Shown here one piece after another: positions 43,276 to 51,222 of a DNA stretch of 64,000 nt. The stretch lies in assembly GCF_023276405.1 (NCBI RefSeq), contig NZ_JALRMO010000001.1, forward strand, positions 1,488,001-1,552,000. The letters run 5' to 3'. Below the pieces are notes generated by a model that saw nothing but the letters and a program-made list of their open reading frames with translations, ran no database searches and was not told the DNA's origin. Made by a program: the position numbers and the translations under genes. The stretch is from Paenibacillus hamazuiensis (GTDB lineage: Bacteria > Bacillota > Bacilli > Paenibacillales > NBRC-103111). Within the stretch, counting starts at the first letter, position 1, and each line of letters starts with the position of its first letter.

Positions 43276-44181
43276 ATGGAAATTAGACAAATGCGATACT
43301 TTATGGAAGTGGCTAAGCGGGAACATGTTACAGAAGCTGCCGATGCATTGCATGTAGCTCAATCTTCTGTGAGCAGACAGTTATTTAATTTAGAAAGCGA
43401 ATTGGGGGTGGATCTCTTCATACGTGAAGGACGGAGAGTCAAATTAACGCCAATAGGCAAAATATTTCTGGATCGCGTGACGCAAGCAATGAACATGATC
43501 GGTGAGGCTGAAAGGGAAGTGAAGGAGTATTTGGATCCGGAAAAAGGAACGGTTCGCATAGCTTTTCCCATCAGTTTGGCGGCTCATGTTTTACCAACGG
43601 CCATCTATGCTTTTCGTAAGCGGTACCCGGAAGCTAAATTTCAGATGAGACAAGCACTTTATCGTGATTTAATCGACGGAGTGATCAATGGTGAATTTAA
43701 TCTTGCCATGATTGCCCCTGTGCCGGAAGAAGAGAAGAAAATCAAACGGAAAATATTATTTACCGAAAGAATCGTTGCCCTGCTGCCGATTCATCATCCG
43801 TTTGCGAATCGATCTGCCATTCAACTGCTAGAGCTGAAAGATGATCCTTTTATCACCTTGCCTGAAGGAACGGTTTTTCGGAAGATTGCGTTACAAGCTT
43901 GCAATGAGCTTGGATTTGAACCGAATATAGCTTTTGAGGGAGACGATATCGATGCTTTAAAGGGGTTAGTTGCCGCAGGTCTCGGCGTGGCATTAATGCC
44001 CGAGGTTACATTGGTTGATAACTTTCCACGCTCTACTGTGAAGATACCGTTAGTTGATCCCAGTGTGTTTCGATCGATAGGTGTGATTTGTCCAACTCAA
44101 CGGAAGTTGCTTCCTACTGAACAACTATTTTATAACTTTCTCTTGGAGTTTTATGCACAGATCAATGATTTTAGTAAGTAG
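43276..44181 (+). CDS. LysR-family regulator, GltC-like
   Basis: LysR-type regulator of 301 residues with the helix-turn-helix at 1-60 (MEIRQMRYFMEVAKREHVTEAADALHVAQSSVSRQL), very close in wording to Bacillus GltC, and a periplasmic-binding-like effector domain from about 90. GltC senses 2-oxoglutarate/glutamate and controls glutamate synthase; here the divergent neighbour is gdhA, so that is the likely target. AGGAGG precedes the ATG. Confidence 0.88.
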   Translation: MEIRQMRYFMEVAKREHVTEAADALHVAQSSVSRQLFNLESELGVDLFIREGRRVKLTPIGKIFLDRVTQAMNMIGEAEREVKEYLDPEKGTVRIAFPISLAAHVLPTAIYAFRKRYPEAKFQMRQALYRDLIDGVINGEFNLAMIAPVPEEEKKIKRKILFTERIVALLPIHHPFANRSAIQLLELKDDPFITLPEGTVFRKIALQACNELGFEPNIAFEGDDIDALKGLVAAGLGVALMPEVTLVDNFPRSTVKIPLVDPSVFRSIGVICPTQRKLLPTEQLFYNFLLEFYAQINDFSK

Positions 44182-44305
44182 GTGTTGTTCTGTACAAAAC
44201 GGAGCTGCACGAGATCACAAGGGCTTTAGCAAAAAAACTTTTTTTATGATATTTATAAACTTGTGAAGCACTAGTTATACAAATGCCATTGGAATGGAGA
44301 TAAAT

Positions 44306-45043
44306 ATGAAAAAAGATGATTTTGGTAATCGAATGAAGGAATACGAAAATGCTTTTAGGCAATACTTGCCCAGAAGACTTCCTGTCATTTTAAGGATCGA
44401 TGGGTGTCATTTTCATACATATACGCGTGGCATGAAAAAGCCGTTTGACGAGCAACTAACTTATGCGATGTGGGAGACATGGAAATACTTGGCTCAAAAC
44501 ATTATGGGATGTAAGATCATCTATCAACAGAGTGATGAAATTTCCATATTGCTGACCAACTATGATAAATTAACGACTCAATCGTGGTTTGAAAATAATT
44601 TGCAGAAGATAGTTTCGGTCTCGGCTTCGATGGCAGCAGCAAAATTTAATGATGTCATTAAACCATATTATCCTGATAAACCCTTTGCTACGTTTGACTG
44701 CAGAGCTTGGGTTCTGCCACATGATGAAGTTGTTAATTATTTTCTATGGAGACAACAAGATGCTACAAAAAACAGTATCTCTATGATAGCCCAAGCAAAC
44801 TTTCCTCATAAACATCTTCAAGGATTGGATAGTAAGAAACTTCAAGATAAGTTATTCTTAGAGAAAGGAATTAATTGGAACAACCTGCCTGTTTGGCAAA
44901 AACGAGGTGTATGCATCACGAAGCAAAATTATCAAAAAGGCGAAGCGACTCGCAGTAAATGGGATGTTGACCACGAAACACCGATTTTCAGTAAGGACAG
45001 GCACTACATCAATCAATATGTATATCTAGACAAGGATGAGTAG
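44306..45043 (+). CDS. Thg1-like protein (tRNA-His guanylyltransferase family, 3'-5' polymerase)
   Basis: Protein of 245 residues of the Thg1 family, which adds nucleotides to RNA 5' ends in the 3'-5' direction. The two metal-binding sites are in place: RIDGCHFHTYTR (Asp32, beside Gly33) and QQSDEISIL (Asp77, Glu78), matching human Asp29, Asp76 and Glu77. Bacterial members lack a need for G-1 addition, which is genome-encoded, and instead repair 5'-truncated tRNAs. The start at 44306 follows GGAATGGAG; ATG 44294 is in frame but has a poor site. It is followed after two bases by a kinase-like gene. Confidence 0.9.
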   Translation: MKKDDFGNRMKEYENAFRQYLPRRLPVILRIDGCHFHTYTRGMKKPFDEQLTYAMWETWKYLAQNIMGCKIIYQQSDEISILLTNYDKLTTQSWFENNLQKIVSVSASMAAAKFNDVIKPYYPDKPFATFDCRAWVLPHDEVVNYFLWRQQDATKNSISMIAQANFPHKHLQGLDSKKLQDKLFLEKGINWNNLPVWQKRGVCITKQNYQKGEATRSKWDVDHETPIFSKDRHYINQYVYLDKDE

Positions 45044-45045
45044 TC

Positions 45046-45480
45046 ATGGAATGCATTATTTTTGTGGGGATTCAGGCATCAGGTAAATCAACGTTTTATC
45101 AAGAAAAATTTTTTAGAACACATATGCGGATCAACCTGGATATGCTTAAGACAAGAAATCGTGAAGACATCTTCCTGGCTGCCTCCATTAAGGCGATGCA
45201 GCCATTCGTAATCGATAATACGAACCCCACTGCAGCAGATAGGAAAAAATATATAGATTTATGTAGGGTGCATAAGTTTAAAGTGATTGGTTATTACTTT
45301 GAACCTGATTATGAATTGTCACAATCTAGGAACGAAATGAGGACTGGGAAAGAAAAAGTAAGTGAAGTTGGGATTAAGAGTACTCTTAAAAAATTGGAGA
45401 TGCCAACCTATAGTGAAGGTTTTGATAAATTGTACAGAGTCAATTCAAAAGATGGAGTATTTCACATTGCCGAATTATAG
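45046..45480 (+). CDS. Polynucleotide kinase-like P-loop protein
   Basis: Protein of 144 residues with a Walker A loop GIQASGKST at 8-16, then RINLDMLKTRN (the LID-side Asp/Arg region of T4 PNK-type kinases) and the Walker B-like VIDNTNPTAADRKKY (about 65-79). This DNTN/DxxN block is typical of the 5'-OH polynucleotide kinase branch. With only two bases between it and the Thg1-like gene they must be cotranscribed. A 5' kinase upstream of a 5' nucleotidyltransferase would fit RNA 5'-end repair. Confidence 0.8.
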   Translation: MECIIFVGIQASGKSTFYQEKFFRTHMRINLDMLKTRNREDIFLAASIKAMQPFVIDNTNPTAADRKKYIDLCRVHKFKVIGYYFEPDYELSQSRNEMRTGKEKVSEVGIKSTLKKLEMPTYSEGFDKLYRVNSKDGVFHIAEL

Positions 45481-45510
45481 TCGAAAGAGACTTTTTGGAA
45501 GGGAACCAAA

Positions 45511-46518
45511 ATGGGACAAAGAGCCAACTTGGTAATTGTAAAGGAAGATGGATACAATCTATATTACAACCATTGGTGTGCAAATACTCTTCCCGGAGAT
45601 CTATTTTGGGGACCAAAGAATGCAATTTCTTTTATAGAAGCGCAAAACAAAGTGGATGATTCAGGATGGCTCAACGATATTTGGGCGGAAGGTGGGGCCC
45701 TCATTGATTTAAACAAAAAGCTGCTTCTTTTTTATGGTGGGGAAGATGAGTTATGGAGCATTCCTTATAGAAGAATCTTCTTAAACTTGATGCAATCCGT
45801 TTGGGGTAACTGGGAAATTCGATGGGCCTACAATGGAATATTGGATATTGCTTCATACGTGGGAGTACCTGAAGACAAAGTGCGTACCAATAAAGACGAT
45901 GATCTTTGTGTGGTAAATTTAGAGCCCCCTGAGGAAAAAAGTTGGGTGGATACAATAGGCAGTATCAAGTTTGATGACGGCCATATTCTGATTTTTCCAC
46001 TTTATGGAGGTATTGAAGGGTATCTCTTAAACGGGCCGCGGCTCATCCAAAACTGCAATAAATCTATTGGACATGAGTGTATAAATTTTGACGAATGGAC
46101 AAGCAACTTTCCGTCTTCAGGGTTTCATGTTGATCTCAATCAAATGCAAATTGATATTTGGCATGCAACTGTTTTTGCAGATCTAGCGGAAAAACTAAAA
46201 GAATTGTGGCCCGATTGGAAAATAATTGATCACTATGATCAATATGAAGTTCAATTAGAAAAGACAGCCGGCTGTTTGAAATTTCCAACTGTTGATCAGA
46301 AAAAAATGCTAAATGAAATAAAAGATGCTTTATTGCGATCTCCTACAAATCCACTTGACGCTTTATCTTCGTTAGTAGGTAGATTACAGGAACAGGGTCA
46401 AAACGTAGAAGTTAGCCACTATGCATTCATGCATGGAAGTTACGAACTATCTAAGGAAATCAGAGAGGAAATAATTGAAAATGCTTTTGCCACCCTTAAT
46501 TGGATGGAAGCTAATTGA
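45511..46518 (+). CDS. Unknown protein, third gene of the repair-like cluster
   Basis: Soluble protein of 335 residues, not recognised. The N-terminus MGQRANLVIVKEDGYNLYYN and HWCANTLPGD looks conserved (a beta hairpin with aromatic residues), and WAEGGALIDLNKKLLLFYGGED and GNWEIRWAYNGILD follow. Residues about 210-335 form a second, more helical part (LAEKLKELWPDWKIIDHYDQYEVQLE). No nuclease or nucleotide-binding motif is visible. GGAAGGG precedes the ATG, 30 bases after the kinase stop. Confidence 0.75.
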   Translation: MGQRANLVIVKEDGYNLYYNHWCANTLPGDLFWGPKNAISFIEAQNKVDDSGWLNDIWAEGGALIDLNKKLLLFYGGEDELWSIPYRRIFLNLMQSVWGNWEIRWAYNGILDIASYVGVPEDKVRTNKDDDLCVVNLEPPEEKSWVDTIGSIKFDDGHILIFPLYGGIEGYLLNGPRLIQNCNKSIGHECINFDEWTSNFPSSGFHVDLNQMQIDIWHATVFADLAEKLKELWPDWKIIDHYDQYEVQLEKTAGCLKFPTVDQKKMLNEIKDALLRSPTNPLDALSSLVGRLQEQGQNVEVSHYAFMHGSYELSKEIREEIIENAFATLNWMEAN

Positions 46519-46619
46519 TTCCACGCAGTCTATTTTTAAAAAGCCGATTTCAATCCAAGTACTTCAGAAAGTACTTTTCTAATATTTGAGATATTACGAA
46601 TGTGGAGGAAAACACCTTC

Positions 46620-46862
46620 TTGGACATTTTTTATAAATCGAAAGATGGATTACATTTTGAAGAAATTACATCTGTCATGATGGATTCAGCACTGGGAGTT
46701 GGATACGTAGCGCCGTGGACCTTAATTATTGATGTGAATGCTTGTTTTATATTCGAGCAAAAGATTCCATTGGAAGTCTCTAAAAAGTTTAAAGTGAAGA
46801 CGTTTTGGATCTCAGAATCCCTAATTTATAGAGATTATCATTTTAGCATCTTTAATAGCTGA
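46620..46862 (+). CDS. Small unknown protein
   Basis: Frame of 80 codons from TTG 46620 (GGAGG at 46604-46608), or 86 from GTG 46602. It is rich in aromatic and acidic residues (YKSKDGLHFEEITSVMMDS, SESLIYRDYHFSIFNS). Function unknown. Its stop overlaps the next start (TGATG). The neighbourhood of several small AT-rich genes resembles an immunity or defence cluster, but no toxin is seen. Confidence 0.5.
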   Translation: MDIFYKSKDGLHFEEITSVMMDSALGVGYVAPWTLIIDVNACFIFEQKIPLEVSKKFKVKTFWISESLIYRDYHFSIFNS

Positions 46863-46999
46863 TGAATGGGGAGAGTCAATTGCTTTACAAATTATTGGAA
46901 AAGAAAATTTTTAATAAATCCGAGGGAGATATTGTTGGAGAGCTTAGAAGATTAAAATACCCAAGTATGAACTCGATTGACCCAACAAATGTAAAATAA
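46862..46999 (+). CDS. Very short unknown ORF, translationally coupled
   Basis: 45 codons starting in the TGATG overlap with the preceding stop: MNGESQLLYKLLEKKIF, then GDIVGELRRLKYPSMNSID. It has no ribosome binding site of its own and depends on coupling. It may be the shortened remainder of a longer gene. Confidence 0.35.
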   Translation: MNGESQLLYKLLEKKIFNKSEGDIVGELRRLKYPSMNSIDPTNVK

Positions 47000-47016
47000 A
47001 AGGTGTGTTTCACAGA

Positions 47017-47289
47017 ATGTCATCGACATGGAAAGATGTAATATTTGCCATTACAGACAACATGAGTGCAGGACCATGCCCTGAATGTTTTGAAAGCAGA
47101 ATCCGGTATAAATATGTTGGTGATGAAATCAAAAGAGTAGGTTTTTTGGCTATTTGGTGTGAATCTTGCAATCAAGGAATTCACATCTCTAGAATACATG
47201 CTCCGCTATATGAGGAAATTATTCCTTTCTGCGCGGTGAATACGGACATAATTCCCAATTACAAATTAATAACAAAACGAATTTTCTGA
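47017..47289 (+). CDS. Small zinc-ribbon protein of unknown function
   Basis: Protein of 90 residues with two Cys pairs, CPEC (about 20-23) and CESC (about 47-50), that would bind one zinc. The pairs are separated by a strand pair (ESRIRYKYVGDEIKRVGFLAIW). The start at 47017 follows AAAGGTG; a GTG at 47005 is in frame. A terminator follows. A role in nucleic acid binding is possible but not supported. Confidence 0.6.
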   Translation: MSSTWKDVIFAITDNMSAGPCPECFESRIRYKYVGDEIKRVGFLAIWCESCNQGIHISRIHAPLYEEIIPFCAVNTDIIPNYKLITKRIF

Positions 47290-47368
47290 GTTTTATTCTA
47301 AAGGTAACTTCAAAAACACGACTATAATAGGAAAAGGAACTGACTCGTTTTTATTATAATCAACAACC

Positions 47369-47396
47369 AAAACGGAGCCGCGAGGGCTCCGTTTTC
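47369..47396 (+). terminator. Intrinsic terminator of the AT-rich island
   Basis: AAAACGGAGCC (47369-47379) pairs with GGCTCCGTTTT (47385-47395). Confidence 0.85.
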
Positions 47397-47643
47397 TGAT
47401 TCATTCGGAATATCTTCTATTCCTCGATTAAAGCCCGAGACTTAAAAGGCGTTATAATCGTTGAAATAAGCTGCAGCGTCGTGGAGCGGTATCGGAAGAG
47501 TCCGTTCTTCGATTGCAATTAAACCAGTGCAGCCCGTTGGTGCTGTCAATTCCGACGCGCTTAATCTCAAAAAGGTTGGGGTAGTACTGGACTTTACAAA
47601 ATGGGGCAAAATTTTAGCCGACCCAAAATTTCCGTTCAGAGTA
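47397..47643. other. Intergenic stretch with fragments I cannot assign
   Basis: Both strands carry short open stretches of protein-like composition (plus strand: GAVNSDALNLKKVGVVLDF; minus strand: LTAPTGCTGLIAIEERTLP), without starts or known motifs. At most one can be real, so no gene is called. Confidence 0.3.
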
Positions 47644-47674
47644 TTGACTTGGAGTTAGCTCCAGATTGTAAACT
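47644..47674 (+). promoter_or_regulatory. MerR-type promoter of the aldo/keto reductase
   Basis: TTGACT (47644-47649), a 19-base spacer and TAAACT (47669-47674). The spacer contains TGGAGTTAGCTCCA (47650-47663), the dyad used by aldehyde-sensing MerR regulators. No MerR gene is adjacent. Confidence 0.78.
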
Positions 47675-47712
47675 CGACTATAGGAAACCGGGTTCAAAGG
47701 GGAGGAGAAGAT

Positions 47713-47772
47713 GTGACAAAGTTTCCACACTTCATTAATGGGTGCGATGAGCAGGGATTAAACTGCACATGA
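47713..47772 (+). CDS. Possible 19-codon leader ORF
   Basis: GTG 47713 with GGGGAGGAG upstream encodes MTKFPHFINGCDEQGLNCT and a stop, 34 bases before the reductase start. The ribosome binding site is strong, but the ORF is short and may be a remnant. Confidence 0.25.
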   Translation: MTKFPHFINGCDEQGLNCT

Positions 47773-47806
47773 ATGAAAATACCAATAGAAGGTGAGGAAC
47801 GGTCAT

Positions 47807-48796
47807 ATGGAGTATGTGAAACTGGGAAATACCGGCTTGGACGTGTCCCGGCTTTGTCTGGGCTGCATGAGCTTTGGCGTAGCGGAACGGTGGACTCACC
47901 CATGGGTGCTTGATGAAGAACGCAGTCGTCCAATTATCAAAAGAGCTCTGGAATTGGGAATCAATTTTTTTGATACGGCGAACGTATACTCGGACGGAAC
48001 TAGCGAGGAAATCGTTGGAAGGGCTCTGAAGGATTATGCGAGTCGCGATGAAATTGTCCTTGCGACAAAGGTTTATTTCCGGATGCATCAAGGTCCCAAT
48101 GGCGCCGGACTGTCGCGAAAAGCGATCATGAGTGAAATGGACAAAAGCCTTAAGAGATTGGGAACCGACTATGTGGATCTTTATCAGATCCATCGCTGGG
48201 ACTACCACACTCCGATCGAAGAAACGATGGAGGCCTTGCACGATGTGGTGAAAGCCGGGAAGGCAAGATACATCGGAGCTTCCGCCATGTTCGCATGGCA
48301 GTTTCTGAAGGCGCTGCATGCAGCCGAGAAACATGGATGGACCCGCTTCGTATCGATGCAGAATCATTACAATCTCATATACCGCGAGGAAGAAAGAGAA
48401 ATGCTGCCGCTGTGTATGGAGGAAAAAATCGGCGTGATTCCGTATAGCCCTCTCGCATCGGGAAGATTGACCCGCGATTGGTCGGAAACAACCCATCGTT
48501 CCGAAACGGATCAAGTTCAGAAATCCAAATATGATGCAATGGCAAATACGGATCGATTGATAGTGGAGCGGGTTGCGGCAATAGCGGAAAAACACGGCGT
48601 TCCCCGCGCTCAAATTGCGCTTGCCTGGCTGCTGCAGAAAGAGCCGGTTACTGCTCCTATTATCGGTGCCACGAAAATGTCTCATCTTGAGGATGCGGCA
48701 GCTGCACTTACGATTAAGTTAACACCCGAAGAAATGGCTTCGCTGGAAGAGCCGTATGTTCCTCATCCGGTAGTCGGCCCTATTTCGATGCGTTGA
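47807..48796 (+). CDS. Aldo/keto reductase
   Basis: NADPH-dependent TIM-barrel reductase of 329 residues. Signature LGNTGLDVSRLCLGCMSFG at the start, catalytic Asp in INFFDTANVYSDGTSEEIVG, Tyr in the same block, Lys in IVLATKVYF and His in IHRWDYHTPIEE. The C-terminal PIIGATKMSHLEDAAAAL binds the nucleotide. It probably detoxifies aldehydes, in line with the MerR-type promoter. The start at 47807 is chosen because AAGGTGAGG serves as ribosome binding site; a GTG at 47792 lies inside that site. Confidence 0.92.
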   Translation: MEYVKLGNTGLDVSRLCLGCMSFGVAERWTHPWVLDEERSRPIIKRALELGINFFDTANVYSDGTSEEIVGRALKDYASRDEIVLATKVYFRMHQGPNGAGLSRKAIMSEMDKSLKRLGTDYVDLYQIHRWDYHTPIEETMEALHDVVKAGKARYIGASAMFAWQFLKALHAAEKHGWTRFVSMQNHYNLIYREEEREMLPLCMEEKIGVIPYSPLASGRLTRDWSETTHRSETDQVQKSKYDAMANTDRLIVERVAAIAEKHGVPRAQIALAWLLQKEPVTAPIIGATKMSHLEDAAAALTIKLTPEEMASLEEPYVPHPVVGPISMR

Positions 48797-48820
48797 CAGC
48801 TTAATATAGCAAAAGCCAAG

Positions 48821-48850
48821 AACGCCTTATCATTCAGATAGGCGTTTTTG
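48821..48850 (+). terminator. Intrinsic terminator
   Basis: AACGCCTTATC and GATAGGCGTT with one bulged T, followed by T5. Confidence 0.75.
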
Positions 48851-48909
48851 TTCTGCAATCAAAAAACTATGGCGGTGCAGAGTGTTTTCGCACGAATTTT
48901 TTTCCTGAC

Positions 48910-48942
48910 GTTCATATTGCGTTCAAATTACTCCGATATTAT
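48910..48942 (+). promoter_or_regulatory. Direct repeat and promoter of the two-component operon
   Basis: GTTCAT (48910-48915) and GTTCAA (48921-48926) form a direct repeat of 11-bp period; TATTAT (48937-48942) may be the -10. An 11-bp direct repeat is the usual site of OmpR-type regulators, and a similar one lies before the RND operon, so autoregulation is likely. Confidence 0.45.
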
Positions 48943-49003
48943 GAAAATGGATACTTGTATCCAGTAAAGACTTTTTCTTTTATCATTTTTCGGGGGAAAT
49001 GCG

Positions 49004-49681
49004 ATGAATAAAATATTGGTTGTCGACGACGATCCGTTTATCCGGCAGCTCATCAGACTTACATTGAGAAACGAGGATATGCGCATTTTGGATAGCGAGA
49101 ACGGGAGGGAAGCGCTGGAAACGTTGGAACGAACGAACGTGGACATGGTCATTCTCGATATCATGATGCCTTATATGGACGGTTGGGAGCTGTGCAAGGA
49201 GCTGCGTCTCCGTTATCCGGAGCTGCCGCTGCTGATGGTCACGGCCAAGGGCGAATCGGCGCATAAAATCAAAGGTTTTCAGCTCGGAACCGACGATTAT
49301 GTGGTGAAGCCGTTCGACCCCATGGAGCTGGCGATGCGCGTTAAAGCTCTGCTTAAAAGGTACAAAATCCATTTTTCGCAAACGGTTCAGGCCGGCAGGC
49401 TGGAATTGAACCGGAAAAGCTATGAAGTTGCGGAGAACGGCAATTCCCATAAGCTCCCACCTAAAGAGTTCGAGCTTCTGTACAAGCTGGCCGGTTATCC
49501 GAACCAGGTGTTCACCCGGCATCAGCTCCTGGAGCAGATCTGGGGCATGGACTATCAGGGGGACGAACGGACGGTGGACGTACATATCAAAAGAATCCGC
49601 GAGCGGTTCCCGGCTCAGACGGCGGGATTTGAGATCGCCACTGTCCGGGGGCTCGGATATAAGCTGGAGCCGAAGCCATGA
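49004..49681 (+). CDS. OmpR/PhoB-type response regulator
   Basis: Regulator of 225 residues. Receiver 1-115 with Asp52 in MVILDIMMPYMDG and Lys in VVKPFDP; winged helix about 130-223 (KEFELLYKLAGYPNQVFTRHQLLEQIWGMDYQGDERTVDVHIKRIR). It is phosphorylated by the kinase whose gene overlaps its stop. The downstream genes for a BNR-repeat protein and an RND pump suggest an envelope-stress or drug-response circuit. Confidence 0.92.
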   Translation: MNKILVVDDDPFIRQLIRLTLRNEDMRILDSENGREALETLERTNVDMVILDIMMPYMDGWELCKELRLRYPELPLLMVTAKGESAHKIKGFQLGTDDYVVKPFDPMELAMRVKALLKRYKIHFSQTVQAGRLELNRKSYEVAENGNSHKLPPKEFELLYKLAGYPNQVFTRHQLLEQIWGMDYQGDERTVDVHIKRIRERFPAQTAGFEIATVRGLGYKLEPKP

Positions 49682-51033
49682 TCCGGTCCCTTTATTTACG
49701 GGTGGCGCTTACTTTTTTGCTGGCCGTTATACTCGGGTTAACCGTCGCTTTTTTTACAACGAATTACATGTTCGGAGACCGGTTCGAGACGATGATGCAA
49801 AACAACCTCGATAAGGCGGCTCAGGATATATCATCCACTTTGGTGTCCATGACCATGAAGGAAGCTGATTCCTATCTGCGCAGTCGGCGCTGGCTCGAAG
49901 GGTATTATATTACTCTTTATGACATGTCGGGCAACAAAACGGGCTATGGATCGCGGCCGAACCAGGGCGAAATTAACAACGAAGCGGTACGCCAGGTACT
50001 CGGCGGACAAATCGTACGTGATTTTTCCCGAGGACCGATTAAGCAATTCGTAGGTTATCCGCTGTCTCTGAAGGAGGGCAGTTATGCCATTTTTGTACAG
50101 CTGAACAAACCGAAGCTGCCGGACAGCTTTACGCAGATACTACTGTCTGTCCTCACGGTTACGCTTATCATCGGCAGTCTGTTCGTGCTTGTTGCGGCAC
50201 GTTACCTCGTTTTGCCGCTCAGGCTGATGACGTTGGCTGCCAGGCGCATCTCGGGCGGCAATTTTGACGTGAAGCTCCGATGGCTTAAGCGGAAGGACGA
50301 AATCGGCGAGCTGGCGCGCAGCTTCAGCCATATGGCCGGAGAACTGAAGCAGCTGGAGCAGATGAGGCAGGATTTTGTCTCCGGCGTATCGCACGAGATT
50401 CAGTCGCCGCTGACATCCATTGCAGGTTTTTCCAAGCTAATCCGCTATCACGATTTGCAGGGGGAGGAACGCGATCAATATTTGCAGATCATCCAGACGG
50501 AAGCGGAGCGGATGTCCAGAATGAGCGAAAATTTACTGAAGCTCGCTTCCCTCGATTCGGAGCATCATCCGTTTCATGCGGAGCCCTACCGGCTGGACGA
50601 GCAGATCCGGAAAATCATTCTTGCCCAAGAGCCGGAGTGGTCAGGCAAGGAGTTGGAGCTGTTTCTGACGCTGCCGCCGGCCATCATCAAGGCGGATGAA
50701 GATCAAATGAGCCAGGTTTGGATCAATTTGCTGCATAACGCGATCAAATTTACTCCACCGGGCGGGGCGATTCATATTTCGCTGGAGCTGCTGCTCGATT
50801 CGGTGCAGATCGGCATCAGCGATACGGGCATCGGCATTGCCGAAGACGAGCTTCCGCGTATTTTTGACCGGTTTTACAAATCGGACCAGTCCCGCCAGCG
50901 CGGCGCCGGAGGAAACGGGCTTGGGCTTGCCATCGTGCGGAAAATCGTCGATCTGCATGGCGGCACGATTACCGTAAAAAGCGATCTCGGGCAAGGCACC
51001 GTATTTCGAGTGACCTTGCCGAGCGGACTTTAG
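49678..51033 (+). CDS. Sensor histidine kinase of the envelope-type two-component system
   Basis: Membrane kinase of 451 residues, ATGA-coupled to the regulator. TM1 about 7-29, an extracellular domain of about 125 residues, TM2 about 156-178, HAMP 180-232, HisKA with His239 in SGVSHEIQSPLTSIAGF, and an ATPase domain with NLLHNAIKF (N box), DTGIGIAEDELPRIF (G1) and GLGLAIVRKIV (G2). The QSPL after His is an unusual substitution for the common RTPL/RNPL. Confidence 0.92.
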   Translation: MIRSLYLRVALTFLLAVILGLTVAFFTTNYMFGDRFETMMQNNLDKAAQDISSTLVSMTMKEADSYLRSRRWLEGYYITLYDMSGNKTGYGSRPNQGEINNEAVRQVLGGQIVRDFSRGPIKQFVGYPLSLKEGSYAIFVQLNKPKLPDSFTQILLSVLTVTLIIGSLFVLVAARYLVLPLRLMTLAARRISGGNFDVKLRWLKRKDEIGELARSFSHMAGELKQLEQMRQDFVSGVSHEIQSPLTSIAGFSKLIRYHDLQGEERDQYLQIIQTEAERMSRMSENLLKLASLDSEHHPFHAEPYRLDEQIRKIILAQEPEWSGKELELFLTLPPAIIKADEDQMSQVWINLLHNAIKFTPPGGAIHISLELLLDSVQIGISDTGIGIAEDELPRIFDRFYKSDQSRQRGAGGNGLGLAIVRKIVDLHGGTITVKSDLGQGTVFRVTLPSGL

Positions 51034-51047
51034 CCGCATACGTTATC

Positions 51048-51078
51048 GGAGATGGCACCTGCCATCTCCGTTTTTTTA
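51048..51078 (+). terminator. Strong intrinsic terminator
   Basis: GGAGATGGCA, CC, TGCCATCTCC, then GT7. Confidence 0.92.
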
Positions 51079-51222
51079 GCACCTGCGCCGGATCGTCAAA
51101 AAACGAGTCCACCGGAACCTTTCGCGGTTCAAAAGCGTTGTATTTATATAATTGTATGAAACTGGAATTCAGTGCTGTGATAATGCAAAAGCCGAGTCTT
51201 CGCTTTTTGGAGGGAACATGCG

